The notes beneath the pieces are model-generated. The model did no database searches. It worked only from the letters and a program-made list of their open reading frames with translations, and was not told the DNA's origin. The position numbers and the translations under genes were made by a program. Below, piece after piece: positions 32,998 through 41,705 of a stretch of 64,000 nt of DNA. This DNA comes from Streptomyces sparsogenes (GTDB lineage Bacteria > Actinomycetota > Actinomycetes > Streptomycetales > Streptomycetaceae). The DNA is taken from the NCBI RefSeq assembly GCF_001704635.1, contig NZ_MAXF01000052.1, positions 48,728 to 112,727 of the forward strand, written 5' to 3'. Position 1 is the stretch's first letter. The number at the start of each line of letters is the position of its first letter.

Positions 32998-34728
32998 ATG
33001 AGATGGGCGGTGGCGGAGACGGGCGACGGGGGTGCTCGTCTCTGCCCGCTCGACCCCGCCGGGCGGGCCGCCGGTCCGGTGACCGAGGTCCCGGCCGCGG
33101 CCGGCGGCGTCGTCGAGGCCGTACGGTCCCGGCCGGAGGCCGAGCGCTGGGTGTGGCGGTCGACCTCCGAGCTCTACCCGCGCCTGCTCGCCGCCGGCGT
33201 GCGCGTCGAGCGGTGCTACGACGTGGAGGCCGCCGAGGCGCTGCTGCTGGGCCATGAGGGCCGTTCCGGCGAGCCGCGCTCGCTCGCCGCGGCGTGGGCG
33301 CGGCTGCGCGGCCTGCCGGTCCCCGACGACCCGCCGGTGCGGGCGGCCGAGACCCAGCCGTCGCTCTTCGAGCCCGGCCCCGTGCCGCTGCCGCCGGGCA
33401 CCGACGCCCTCGACGCGCTGCTGGCGGTCTACGCCGGACAGCTGGCCCGTACGGACGCGGCCGAGCACCCCGGCCGGATGCGGCTGCTGACCGCCGCCGA
33501 GTCGGCCGGGACGCTGGTCGCCGCCGAGATGCGGCGCGCCGGGGTCCCCTGGCGGGCCGACCGCCACCGCGCGCTGCTGGACGAGCTGCTCGGTGAGCGT
33601 TACCCGGGCGGCCTGGAGCCGCAGCGGCTGGCCGAGCTGGCCGACGAGGTCTCCCGCGCCTTCGGCGGCGTACGGGTGCGGCCCGATCTGCCCGCCGAGG
33701 TCGTCAAGGCGTTCGCGCGCGAGGGCATCGCGCTCGGCTCCACCCGCGCCTGGGAGCTGCGGGGCATCGACCACCCCGCCGTCGAGCCGCTGCTGCGCTA
33801 CAAGAAGCTCTACCGCCTGCACACCGCGCACGGCTGGGCGTGGCTGCAGTCCTGGGTGCGGGACGGCCGCTTCCGCCCCGAATACCTGCCCGGCGGCACG
33901 GTCTCCGGCCGCTGGACCACCAACGGCGGCGGGGCGCTGCAGATCCCCAAGGTGGTGCGGCGCGCGGTGGTCGCCGACGAGGGGTGGCGGCTGGTGGTCG
34001 CCGACGCCGACCAGATGGAGCCGCGCGTGCTGGCCGCCATCTCCCGCGACCGGGGCCTGATGGACGTCGCGGGCACCGGCCGGGACCTGTACGCGACGCT
34101 GTCCGACCGCGCCTTCTCCGGCCGGCGCGACCAGGCCAAGCTCGCGCTCCTCGGCGCGATCTACGGGCAGACCTCGGGCGACGGCCTCAAGCACCTCGCG
34201 GCCCTGCGGCGCCGCTTCCCCGCGGCCGTGGCGTACGTGGACGAGGCGGCCCGCGCGGGCGAGGAAGGGCGGCTGGTCCGCACCTGGCTGGGTCGCACCT
34301 GCCCACCCGCGGCCTCGTCGGCGGACCCGGCCGACGAGGCGGGCCTGCCCCGCGACCAGGAGGACGAGCCCACGTACGGCAGCACGGCCGGTGCCCGCGC
34401 CCGGGGCCGGTTCACCCGCAACTTCGTCGTCCAGGGCAGCGCCGCCGACTGGGCGGTGCTGATGCTCGCCGCGCTGCGGCAGTCGCTGGCCCGGGCGGGG
34501 CTCCGCGCGGAGCTGGTCTTCTTCCAGCACGACGAGGTCATCGTGCACTGCCCGGCCGAGGAGGTCCCCGAGGTGCGGGCGGCGATCGCCGCGGCAGGCG
34601 AGACGGCCGGACGCGTGGCCTTCGGCGAGACGCCCGTGCGGTTCCCGCTCACGACGGCCGCCGTGGAGTGCTACGCGGACGCCAAGGACTCCCCGGACAC
34701 CAAGGACTACGCCGACACCAGCGCCTAG
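32998..34728 (+). CDS. Pol I-like DNA polymerase with degenerate 3'-5' exonuclease domain
   Basis: A 576-residue family A polymerase annotated in actinomycetes as bifunctional 3'-5' exonuclease/DNA polymerase. Polymerase motifs are intact: motif A VVADADQMEPRVLAAI, motif B RDQAKLALLGAIYGQTSG, motif C FFQHDEVIVHC, and YLPGGTVSGRWTTNGGGALQIPK. The first 200 residues lack the DxE and D motifs of an active proofreading site, and there is no 5' nuclease domain. No SD precedes the ATG at 32998, so the mRNA may be leaderless. It is an accessory polymerase; its role is unknown. Confidence 0.9.
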   Translation: MRWAVAETGDGGARLCPLDPAGRAAGPVTEVPAAAGGVVEAVRSRPEAERWVWRSTSELYPRLLAAGVRVERCYDVEAAEALLLGHEGRSGEPRSLAAAWARLRGLPVPDDPPVRAAETQPSLFEPGPVPLPPGTDALDALLAVYAGQLARTDAAEHPGRMRLLTAAESAGTLVAAEMRRAGVPWRADRHRALLDELLGERYPGGLEPQRLAELADEVSRAFGGVRVRPDLPAEVVKAFAREGIALGSTRAWELRGIDHPAVEPLLRYKKLYRLHTAHGWAWLQSWVRDGRFRPEYLPGGTVSGRWTTNGGGALQIPKVVRRAVVADEGWRLVVADADQMEPRVLAAISRDRGLMDVAGTGRDLYATLSDRAFSGRRDQAKLALLGAIYGQTSGDGLKHLAALRRRFPAAVAYVDEAARAGEEGRLVRTWLGRTCPPAASSADPADEAGLPRDQEDEPTYGSTAGARARGRFTRNFVVQGSAADWAVLMLAALRQSLARAGLRAELVFFQHDEVIVHCPAEEVPEVRAAIAAAGETAGRVAFGETPVRFPLTTAAVECYADAKDSPDTKDYADTSA

Positions 34729-34734
34729 CCCCGG

Positions 34735-34860
<126 letters not shown>

Positions 34861-35002
34861 AGCCCGCGGGCCCCGACGCCGGGTGGGGAGCCTCGCCCGA
34901 CCGGCGCAGCAGCACAGGCGAGGCGCTCGGTGCGGCGAGGACGATGAGCGCAGGGCCGCCGGGGGCGAGGGCCCGTCACGCCGCCCACGCAGGAGACCTG
35001 AC

Positions 35003-36031
35003 ATGACCATCAGCCTCGAGCGGTTGCGCCGCTGCACCATCGCCGTCGATCTCGGCGCCGCCAGGACCCGGGTCTATCTCAAGCGCACCGGGCTCATCGT
35101 CGACGAGCCGACCGTCGCCGCCGTGAACATCCGGACCGGGGGGCTGATCGGGGTGGGCGCGCTCGCCGAGCGGATGACCGGCCGGACTCCGCCTCACATC
35201 CGCGTCGTACGGCCCGTGGCCGGCGGCAGGGTCGTCGACATCGCCATGGCGCAGCGCATGTTGCGGTTCCTCGTGGGCAACAAGCTGCGCCGGGCCTGGC
35301 GGCGCAAGGCGCTGCCGAGCGCCGCCGTGTGCGTCCCGCACGACGCGGACCCGCTGGCGCAGCGCGCCGCCGTCGAGACACTGACCGGGCTCGGGGCCCG
35401 GCGGGTGGAGTTGGTCGACACCCTGCTCGCCGCGGCGGTGGGCTGCGGTCTGCCGGTCGAGCGGCCGGAGGCGACGATGATCGTGGTGTGCGGGGCGGCC
35501 ACCACCCAGGTCGCGGTGTTGTCGCTGGGCTCGATCGTCGCCGCGGAGCGGGTGCCGGTCGGCGGGGAGACGATCGACCACGCCGTCGTCCAACACGTGC
35601 GCAACGAGCACGCGCTGATGCTGCCGAGCCAGGCCGTACACCCGCTGCACCTGGCGCTGGCCGGCGCCGGGCCGAGCGTGGACGACACCGAGGTGCACGG
35701 CCGGGACGTGGCCACCGGCCTCGCCCGCTCGGTGCGGATCGACATCGAGGGCATCCGGGCCGTGGTCCGGACCCCGCTGACCGGGGTGCTCGACGCGGTC
35801 GGCGCGGTGCTCCGCCGCTGCCCGCCCGACCTGGTCGCCGACCTCGCGGAGCGCGGCATCATGCTGGCGGGCGGCAGCGCGGTGCTGCCCGGGTTCGACT
35901 CGCTCCTCCGGGAGGCGACGGGGATGCCCCTGCACATCGCCGACCGCCCCGACACCTGCGCGGTCGAGGGACTGGGCGCGATGCTCGAGGGCAAGCTGCG
36001 GCCCGTCGTGCTGGACCCGCTGGCCTCCTGA
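35003..36031 (+). CDS. MreB/Mbl-like protein with altered nucleotide site
   Basis: A 342-residue actin-fold protein. It keeps phosphate-1 loop IAVDLGAARTRVYLKRTG, PTVAAVNIRTGGLIGVG, and the adenosine motif LAGGSAVLPGFDSLL, with AVCVPHDADPLAQRAAVE between. The phosphate-2 loop that in MreB reads DIGGGTTEVA is VCGAATTQVA here, so the conserved Asp and two glycines are lost. It probably binds ATP weakly or not at all and may cap or regulate true MreB. The ATG at 35003 has AGGAG upstream. Followed by two sigma/anti-sigma pairs. Confidence 0.85.
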   Translation: MTISLERLRRCTIAVDLGAARTRVYLKRTGLIVDEPTVAAVNIRTGGLIGVGALAERMTGRTPPHIRVVRPVAGGRVVDIAMAQRMLRFLVGNKLRRAWRRKALPSAAVCVPHDADPLAQRAAVETLTGLGARRVELVDTLLAAAVGCGLPVERPEATMIVVCGAATTQVAVLSLGSIVAAERVPVGGETIDHAVVQHVRNEHALMLPSQAVHPLHLALAGAGPSVDDTEVHGRDVATGLARSVRIDIEGIRAVVRTPLTGVLDAVGAVLRRCPPDLVADLAERGIMLAGGSAVLPGFDSLLREATGMPLHIADRPDTCAVEGLGAMLEGKLRPVVLDPLAS

Positions 36032-36275
36032 GGCGCCCCGCACCCGTCCCTCCTGAGGCGCCCCCCGAACCCGCACCCGTACCCGCCCCCCCGAGGCGCC
36101 CCCGAACCCGCACTCCTGAGGCCGGTGTGACGGCTGGTGCGACACGGCGCCGTCCGCGATCACTTCAAGAATCTTCGCCACGAGTTGAGCGGCGGTCCAG
36201 CCCCGTCCGTAGTGATGGAGGAAGAGGCCGTCCGGGCCGCACAACCCCCGGCCCACATACCGGGAGTGTCTGCAG

Positions 36276-36872
36276 ATGATGTCCAACTCGGGTTCCGTCC
36301 TGGAGGTTCTGGTGCGCGACGACGCCGCCGTGACCGATGCGCATCGGTCGAGATCCCAGCGCGGTACGCCGGACGAGGAGCTCATGCGCGCGCTCTACCA
36401 GGAGCACGCCGGGCCGCTGCTCGCCTTCGTACTGCGCCTGGTGGCGGGCGACCGGCATCGGGCCGAGGACGTCGTCCAGGAGACCCTCGTCCGTGCCTGG
36501 CGCAACGCGGACCAGCTCAGCAGGGCCACCGGCTCGATCCGGCCCTGGCTGGTCACCGTCGCCCGGCGGATCGTCATCGACGGGCACCGCAGCCGTCAGG
36601 CCCGCCCGCAGGAGGTCGATCCCTCCCCCCTGGAGCTCATGCCCGCCGAAGACGAGATCGATCGCGCGCTGCGGCTGATGACCCTCTCAGACGCGATGCA
36701 CGACCTCAGCGACGCGCACCGGGAGGTGCTCGTCGAGACGTACTTCAAGGGCCGCACGGTCAACGAGGCGGCCCAGACGCTCGGCATACCCAGCGGGACC
36801 GTGCGGTCCCGGGTCTTCTACGCGCTGCGCTCCATGAAGCTCGCGCTCGAGGAGAGAGGAGTGACGGCATGA
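36276..36872 (+). CDS. ECF sigma factor (SigL/SigK-like)
   Basis: A 198-residue ECF sigma factor. Region 2: LMRALYQEHAGPLLAFVLRLVAGDRHRAEDVVQETLVRAWRNADQL with IRPWLVTVARRIVIDGHRSR. Region 4: MHDLSDAHREVLVETYFKGRTVNEAAQTLGIPSGTVRSRVFYALRSMKL. The first 35 residues are a variable head. The stop overlaps the start of the anti-sigma gene, the typical arrangement. The upstream gap 36032-36275 starts with three or four CCTGAGGCGCCCC repeats; a TTGAGC...CGTAGT element near 36185-36213 is a weak promoter candidate. Confidence 0.92.
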   Translation: MMSNSGSVLEVLVRDDAAVTDAHRSRSQRGTPDEELMRALYQEHAGPLLAFVLRLVAGDRHRAEDVVQETLVRAWRNADQLSRATGSIRPWLVTVARRIVIDGHRSRQARPQEVDPSPLELMPAEDEIDRALRLMTLSDAMHDLSDAHREVLVETYFKGRTVNEAAQTLGIPSGTVRSRVFYALRSMKLALEERGVTA

Positions 36873-37684
36873 CCGCGCAGGCGCACCACGCCGGGCACGA
36901 CGCCGTCGGCGCGTACGTACTCGGCGTCCTCGACGACGCGGACGCCACGTACTTCGAGGAGCACCTGGCCGGTTGCGAGCAGTGCGGAGCCCGGCTCGAC
37001 GAGCTGGCCGGGCTGGAACCCCTGCTGGCGGAGCTGGCCTCCGGCGTTCCCGGCGTCCACAGCGCCCCCGGCCGGCCCGGACTCACCCCCCACGTGCCGC
37101 GCTCCTTCACCGCCACCCCCAACGCCATCGAGACGCTCACCGCGCGCCCGGGCCCCGGCCTGCTGAACCGGATGGCCGGCGAGGTCGCCGCGGTCCGCCA
37201 CCGCAGACGCCGCCGCACCCTCTACCTGGTGGCCGCGGCCGCCGTGCTGATCATCGGCGGGCCGCTCGGCGCGGTGGCCCTGACCTCGGACAACGGCTCG
37301 GGTACGAGCGTCACGGCCGCGTCGACCGCGAGCGCGGCCTTCGACCGGATGTCCACGAAGGCCGAGGCCACCGACCCGGACACCAAGGTGAGCGCCACGG
37401 TCGCCATGGAAGACAAGAAGTGGGGCACCGACGCCGTCCTGCGGCTGAGGAACGTCAAGGGCCCCCTCACCTGCAGCCTGGTCATGATCTCCCACAGCGG
37501 CCAGGAGCAGGTCATGACCAACTGGTCGGTGCCTCCGCAGGGGTACGGGATCGCCAACAGCCCCGACGAGACCGCCCGCGCGCCCCTCTTCGCCCAGGGC
37601 GGCGCGTCCGAGAAGATGGCCGGCATCGACCACTTCGAGATCCGCACGCTCGACGGGAAGGTCCTGGTCTCCGTGAAGCTGTGA
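36869..37684 (+). CDS. Membrane anti-sigma factor (RskA type, zinc-finger head)
   Basis: A 271-residue anti-sigma. The head has the ZAS motif HLAGCEQCG (His32, Cys36, Cys39), followed by a proline-rich stretch, one membrane helix at about 117-137 (TLYLVAAAAVLIIGGPLGAVAL) and a 130-residue RskA-like extracytoplasmic domain (LRNVKGPLTCSLVMIS, HFEIRTLDGKVLVSVKL). The ATG overlaps the sigma stop (ATGA). The external domain suggests proteolytic release of the sigma; a site-2 protease lies 4 kb upstream. Confidence 0.92.
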   Translation: MTAQAHHAGHDAVGAYVLGVLDDADATYFEEHLAGCEQCGARLDELAGLEPLLAELASGVPGVHSAPGRPGLTPHVPRSFTATPNAIETLTARPGPGLLNRMAGEVAAVRHRRRRRTLYLVAAAAVLIIGGPLGAVALTSDNGSGTSVTAASTASAAFDRMSTKAEATDPDTKVSATVAMEDKKWGTDAVLRLRNVKGPLTCSLVMISHSGQEQVMTNWSVPPQGYGIANSPDETARAPLFAQGGASEKMAGIDHFEIRTLDGKVLVSVKL

Positions 37685-37849
37685 GCACAGCGCTCACACC
37701 CGCCTCCGCCCGTGACCCGATCTTCCCGGCCTCCCCGGCCTCCTCGGCCCCGGCCTCCCGGCCCCCGGCCTCCCGGCCCCCGGCCTCCCGGACCCCCGGT
37801 CCCACCACTCGGACAGCCGAGCGTGGCGTGCGCTGATGTGCGGGCGGTG

Positions 37850-37864
37850 TTACACAGAGTGTGA
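37850..37864. promoter_or_regulatory. TTACAC-AGA-GTGTGA dyad upstream of sigma gene
   Basis: A near-perfect inverted repeat, 6-bp arms with one mismatch and a 3-bp spacer, lies 46 bp upstream of the GTG start of the second sigma gene, a position suiting a repressor or activator. The stretch before it (37720-37800) is a CCTCCCGGCCCCCGG repeat. Confidence 0.4.
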
Positions 37865-37909
37865 CAGTCGTCACCGCGTCCCGGGGGGTCAGGATCCGAG
37901 GAGGCACCC

Positions 37910-38626
37910 GTGGCTGACCCGGACCCCCGTCAACAGCGCAAGTTCGCCCAGTACGTGCTGCCCGAGGTGGAAGTGCTGCTGCGGGTGGCGATGTCACTGA
38001 CCGCGCAGCCCGCCGACGCGGAGGACCTGGTGCAGGACACCTTGCTGCGGGCCTACCGGGCGGTCGGCCGGTTCGATGGCCGGCATCCGCGGGCCTGGCT
38101 GTTGACGATCATGCGGCACGCGGAGGTGAGCCGGCGTCGGCAGCGCCGGCCGCATCTGCTCGACGACCCGGACACCGCATTCGACCGGCTCGCGTCCGCC
38201 CCGGGCGCGACCCCCGAGGAGCTGGTGGTCGACACGGCCTTCGACGAGGCCGTGGACGCCGCCTTCACGGCGCTGCCGCTGCGCGACCAGCAGGTGGTGC
38301 GGCTGGTGCACGTGGACGGGCTGTCGTACGCGGAGGCCGCGCGGGTGCTGGGCGTCCCGAAGGGGACGGTGATGAGCAGGCTGCACCGGGCGCGCAACCG
38401 GATCCGGGATCGCTTGGTGACCGCCGGCCCCGCCGGAACCATCGACCCCGCCGGAACCGCCGGACCGCAGGGACAGCCGGGACAGACGGGGCGGCCGGGT
38501 CAGCTGGGACCCGCGGGGCGGCCGGGTCAGCCGGGACAGGCAGGGCAGCCGGGACAGACGGGACAGGCAGGGCAGCCGGGACAGACGGGACAGCCGGGAC
38601 CCCAAGGACAGCGAGGTGGGGCATGA
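37910..38626 (+). CDS. ECF sigma factor with collagen-like Gly-X-Y tail
   Basis: A 238-residue protein. Residues 1-171 are a complete ECF sigma factor: region 2 [39 protein letters not shown] and region 4 [46 protein letters not shown]. Residues 173-238 are a tail of Gly-X-Y triplets, 17 without interruption (185-235), rich in Gln and Pro (GQPGQTGQA). The GTG at 37910 has GAGGAGG upstream, and the frame runs on into an overlapping anti-sigma start, so the tail is translated. No such tail is usual for the family. Confidence 0.93.
   Translation: MADPDPRQQRKFAQYVLPEVEVLLRVAMSLTAQPADAEDLVQDTLLRAYRAVGRFDGRHPRAWLLTIMRHAEVSRRRQRRPHLLDDPDTAFDRLASAPGATPEELVVDTAFDEAVDAAFTALPLRDQQVVRLVHVDGLSYAEAARVLGVPKGTVMSRLHRARNRIRDRLVTAGPAGTIDPAGTAGPQGQPGQTGRPGQLGPAGRPGQPGQAGQPGQTGQAGQPGQTGQPGPQGQRGGA
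38461..38615 (+). repeat. 9-bp-phased repeat encoding the Gly-X-Y tail
   Basis: The DNA is made of GGGACAG/GGGCAG/GGGCCGGGTCAG-type units whose lengths are multiples of three, keeping the reading frame. Such tracts expand and shrink easily, so tail length probably differs among strains. Confidence 0.75.
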
Positions 38627-39120
38627 GCAGGTGGTGGATGTGGTGGCGGAGCGCCGAGCGCCGCTGGGCCAGGGATTGCCCCGAGGACGACGCGGAGCTC
38701 CAGTCGTACCTGGACGGTGAGCTGGACGCGCCGGCCTCGCGCCGGATCCGGGCCCACGTGGCGCGGTGCCACCGCTGTGCCGGGGAGCTGGCCGCGTATC
38801 AGCGCGTCACCAACGCGCTGGCCTCCCGCCGGGCCCGGGAGGGCCTGGACGAAGCGGCGCTCGGGCGGCTGCGCGACCTCGCGGGCTCCCTCGCGGACCC
38901 CGAGCGCAGCCGGTCCGAGGATCGGAGCCGCGCCGGGGACCGGCCCGGGGACCGAGCCGGGCTGCCGCAGGAACGGAACGGTCCCCCGCCGGAGCGGGCT
39001 GATCTGCCGCAGGAGCGGGCCGAACGCGAGCCGAGTCCCCTTCCTGGCCTGGAGGACGCGCCCCTGCCGCCCGGGGAGCCGGACGCCAGCGAGAGCGCGG
39101 TCCCCAAAGCGGGAGGGTGA
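38623..39120 (+). CDS. Soluble zinc-finger anti-sigma factor
   Basis: A 165-residue protein coupled to the sigma gene by ATGA. ZAS motif [12 protein letters not shown] (His45, Cys49, Cys52) after [19 protein letters not shown], the classic zf-HC2 anti-sigma head. No membrane helix follows; after residue 85 the chain is Arg/Glu/Pro-rich and disordered. So it resembles RsrA-type cytoplasmic anti-sigmas, which may respond to redox change through the zinc site. The disordered 3' half of the gene is overlapped by lspA on the other strand. Confidence 0.88.
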   Translation: MSRWWMWWRSAERRWARDCPEDDAELQSYLDGELDAPASRRIRAHVARCHRCAGELAAYQRVTNALASRRAREGLDEAALGRLRDLAGSLADPERSRSEDRSRAGDRPGDRAGLPQERNGPPPERADLPQERAEREPSPLPGLEDAPLPPGEPDASESAVPKAGG

Positions 39121-39598
39121 CGTCGCGCAGCAGTACGAGGACGATGAGGCAGGCGCCGGCCGCCAGCGCGGCGTCGGCGAGATTGAACACCGGGCCGCGG
39201 GGCGACACCATGACCCAGTCGATGACCGCGCCCCGCAGCGGCCCGGGGTGGCGTACGGCCCGGTCGGCGCCGTTGCCCAGCGCTCCCCCGGCGATCAGCC
39301 CGAGCGCCAGCGCCCGGGCCCGGCTGCGGACCCGCAGCCCCGCGCCCACGGCGGCCAGCGTGGCGAGCGCCCCGGCGAGCGTGATGAGGACGATCAGCAG
39401 CGGCCGGCCACGCGCCAGGCCGAAGGCCACCCCGGTGTTGCGCACCAGCAGGGTGCGTACCGGCCCGAACTGGTCCTGCGGCCCCGCCGTGCCGCCGAGG
39501 GCCGCCACCGCCCAGGCCTTGCTCACCTGGTCGGCCACCGCGACCGCGAGGGCGGCCAGCGGGAAGAGTACGCGGCCGGTGCGCTGCTGGGGCTTCAT
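38807..39598 (-). CDS. lspA: Lipoprotein signal peptidase with antisense-encoded tail
   Basis: Signal peptidase II, which cuts prolipoproteins before the lipidated Cys. Four membrane helices with the catalytic regions RNTGVAFG, GGALGNGADR (first Asp) and VFNLADAALAAG (second Asp) fill residues 1-155. The frame then runs another 108 residues, Arg/Pro/Ala-rich, antisense to the anti-sigma gene, over a 314-bp overlap. Normal LspA ends near residue 160-200. The tail is cytoplasmic and probably just read-through after loss of the usual stop. Identification of the core is firm. Confidence 0.9.
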   Translation of the reverse strand: MKPQQRTGRVLFPLAALAVAVADQVSKAWAVAALGGTAGPQDQFGPVRTLLVRNTGVAFGLARGRPLLIVLITLAGALATLAAVGAGLRVRSRARALALGLIAGGALGNGADRAVRHPGPLRGAVIDWVMVSPRGPVFNLADAALAAGACLIVLVLLRDVTLPLWGPRSRWRPAPRAAGARPPGQEGDSARVRPAPAADQPAPAGDRSVPAAARLGPRAGPRRGSDPRTGCARGPRGSPRGRAAARAPLRPGPPGPGGRPARW

Positions 39599-39760
39599 CG
39601 TCGGCCTCCTCGCGCCGTGGGGGCCGATGCGGAAAGCGGGCCCGGAGAGGAAACCCGGCGGGGTGACGTGTCGCTTCCCGATGGGCCCCCTTTTCGGGCG
39701 CGGGTTCGGGCACGGGGTGCTCTCTCGGGGGCAGGGGGTGCTCTTTTTCGGGGTACGACG

Positions 39761-39794
39761 GAGGGCCCGCAGGCGTCGTTGCCTGCGGGCCCTC
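39761..39794 (-). terminator. Terminator after GH5 gene
   Basis: Perfect 14-bp stem (39761-39774 with 39781-39794), 6-base loop, 40 bases past the GH5 stop on the minus strand. Confidence 0.8.
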
Positions 39795-39833
39795 GCTGTC
39801 CACCGCCGGGGTCCGGCGGCCGTACCGTCGGGG

Positions 39834-41132
39834 TTACTCCGACGTCTTCCCCTTGGCCGACAGCAGCGGCGCCTGGTACTTGGACAGCATCTTCATCTTG
39901 TTCTTGTCGACCGACTTCCAGTCGTTCTTCAGGACACCACCGGTGTCACCCGAGTTCGGGTTCAGGGACCAGTAGGTGTAGCTGATCTGGTTCTTCTTGA
40001 GGTAGTCCATCAGGGCGTTCTGCCAGACGGCCTCGGAGCTCTTGCCCGCGGTCTTGCGGCCACCGAACTCGCCGAGCAGCACCGGAGCGATGTTGTCCTG
40101 CTTGATGTAGGCCCAGTGCTTCTTCCAGATGGCCGGCATGTTCTTCGGGAAGTCCTTGGCCATGAACCAGTTCTGGTTGTAGACGCCCGGACCGTAGTCG
40201 TGCGCGGAGTACACGACCTTGTTGGACTCCTTCAGCTTGACCGGGTACTTCTTGACGCCCTGGAGGTCGCCGCCCCACCAGAACTGCTCGTCGCCGTGAC
40301 GGTCGGTGCCCTCGACGAAGATCAGCCAGTTCTTGTTGACGGAGTGGATGGCGTTACCGGCCTTCTCGGCCGCCAGGCGCCAGTCGGTCTTCGGGTTGCC
40401 GTCGCCCCACGTGGCCTGGCCACGCGGCTCATTGTGCAGGTCGGCGCCGATCACCCGGGGGTTGTCCTTGTAGCGCTTGGCCAGCTGCTTCCAGTCGTCC
40501 AGCCACTGCTTCTCGGTGAGGTTCTGCGAGTACCACAGCTCGCTCTGCCCGTACTGGTCCGGACGGTGCTGGTCCAGGATCACCATCATGCCGCGGTCCG
40601 TGGCACCCTTGACGATCTTGTCCATGATCTGCTGGCCGGTGAGGCCCTTGAGGTCCGGGTTCTGCTTGTAGTCGATCCCGTTGGGCTTGCTCTTGGCAGC
40701 GAAGATCTCGTTGGAGTACGGAAGCCGGATCGTGTTGAAGCCGTTGTGCGCGATCTGGTCGAGCATGCTCTTCCAGTTACGGGCCCACAGGCCGTGCGGC
40801 GCGAAGCTTCCGGTCTCCATGCCGAACCAGTTGATACCGGTCAGGACCACCTTGTGGCCCTTGGAGTCCACGATGTCACTCCCCTTCGTGGACAGCGGAC
40901 CGTCGAGGGCCGCGGCCTTGCCGTTCGAGGCGGACAGGGCGGAGGAGCCGTTCGAAGCGGACGAGGAGGCAGGCTCGGAATTCACAGCGAAGGCGGTCAC
41001 GGTGCCACCGACGGCGGCAGCCACGACAACTCCGGCCGCGATACCGACACGCAGACGGTAGGAACGCCGGCCACGCTTCGACTCGGTGGTGTCGGAAACG
41101 GTCGAGACGTTGTTGTCCATGGGGGAATTCAT
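39834..41132 (-). CDS. GH5 family cellulase, secreted or membrane-anchored
   Basis: A 432-residue endoglucanase-like protein. A basic head and one membrane segment (about 28-49, VGIAAGVVVAAAVGGTVTAFAV) act as signal or anchor, followed by a Ser/Ala linker and the GH5 barrel: VLTGINWFGMETG, NTIRLPYSNEIF, VILDQHRPDQ, DLHNEPRG with acid/base Glu235, YSAHDYGPGVY, and LLGEFGG with nucleophile Glu355. There is no carbohydrate-binding module, which suggests action on a cell-bound glucan rather than on crystalline cellulose. The ATG at 41132 overlaps the stop of the receiver gene upstream (ATGA) and also has AGGAG. Confidence 0.92.
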   Translation of the reverse strand: MNSPMDNNVSTVSDTTESKRGRRSYRLRVGIAAGVVVAAAVGGTVTAFAVNSEPASSSASNGSSALSASNGKAAALDGPLSTKGSDIVDSKGHKVVLTGINWFGMETGSFAPHGLWARNWKSMLDQIAHNGFNTIRLPYSNEIFAAKSKPNGIDYKQNPDLKGLTGQQIMDKIVKGATDRGMMVILDQHRPDQYGQSELWYSQNLTEKQWLDDWKQLAKRYKDNPRVIGADLHNEPRGQATWGDGNPKTDWRLAAEKAGNAIHSVNKNWLIFVEGTDRHGDEQFWWGGDLQGVKKYPVKLKESNKVVYSAHDYGPGVYNQNWFMAKDFPKNMPAIWKKHWAYIKQDNIAPVLLGEFGGRKTAGKSSEAVWQNALMDYLKKNQISYTYWSLNPNSGDTGGVLKNDWKSVDKNKMKMLSKYQAPLLSAKGKTSE

Positions 41133-41476
41133 GCGGTGAAACTCCTGAGGAAATCGGGTATGGCTGTTTTCGGGACGCTGGGGGTGTTCGTCGGAGATTC
41201 CAGACATTCCGTTCGCGGGTCGGAGACTGCGGTCAGCCGGACAAGCCGCGCGCGCGGAAGGAGATCTGCGATCAGCAGGTCGAGACGGAGCGATTTCCAA
41301 CTCGACTTGTCCACGTCGATGAGCACCACATCCGGCTGGCTTCGCTCGGCCAGTGAAATTGCTTCACGTACCGATCTGGCGACGCCGGCCAGTTCCAGTC
41401 CGGGCGTCTCGGACACAAGGTCCGCGAGTGCGCTCGAAACCAGATGGTGGTGCTCCACGACGAGAACTCTTTTCAT
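41129..41476 (-). CDS. Stand-alone degenerate receiver-domain protein
   Basis: A 115-residue protein that starts like a NarL receiver (MKRVLVVEHHHLVSSALADLVSETPGLELAGVARSVREAISLAERSQPDVVLIDVD). The acidic pocket has only one Glu (VVEHHH), the Asp of LIDVD is kept, but the usual MPxxxG loop is replaced by KSSWKSLR and the switch Lys is missing; there is no output domain. The ATG at 41476 has AAGGAG. Its stop overlaps the GH5 start, so the glucanase is translated from the same mRNA. It may be a phosphorylation-independent regulator. Confidence 0.7.
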   Translation of the reverse strand: MKRVLVVEHHHLVSSALADLVSETPGLELAGVARSVREAISLAERSQPDVVLIDVDKSSWKSLRLDLLIADLLPRARLVRLTAVSDPRTECLESPTNTPSVPKTAIPDFLRSFTA

Positions 41477-41606
41477 CGGTGGAGCTCCTTCGTGGCGGCT
41501 TTCCCTTTCGCTCAACGACATTAGGGAGTGCACCGAACCCGAATCACCGTACGCCTGACTGAAATCTCGCTACCTCAATTGCGGGAATTGCGGGCACGCC
41601 AAACGA

Positions 41607-41646
41607 CCGAATTCCGCCTACCTCAATCGAAGGAGGCGGAATTCGG
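41607..41646. promoter_or_regulatory. 12-bp inverted repeat upstream of receiver/GH5 unit
   Basis: CCGAATTCCGCC (41607-41618) and GGCGGAATTCGG (41635-41646) are perfect inverted arms. TACCTCAAT occurs at 41571-41579 and 41619-41627. This is the AT-richest part of the 390-base gap 41477-41866, probably holding the promoter of the receiver gene. Confidence 0.5.
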
Positions 41647-41705
41647 CCGTTTTGATGACCCTATGTCCTGATTTGGCGGCCGGATTCGCTTCGATGAGCA
41701 CCCAT

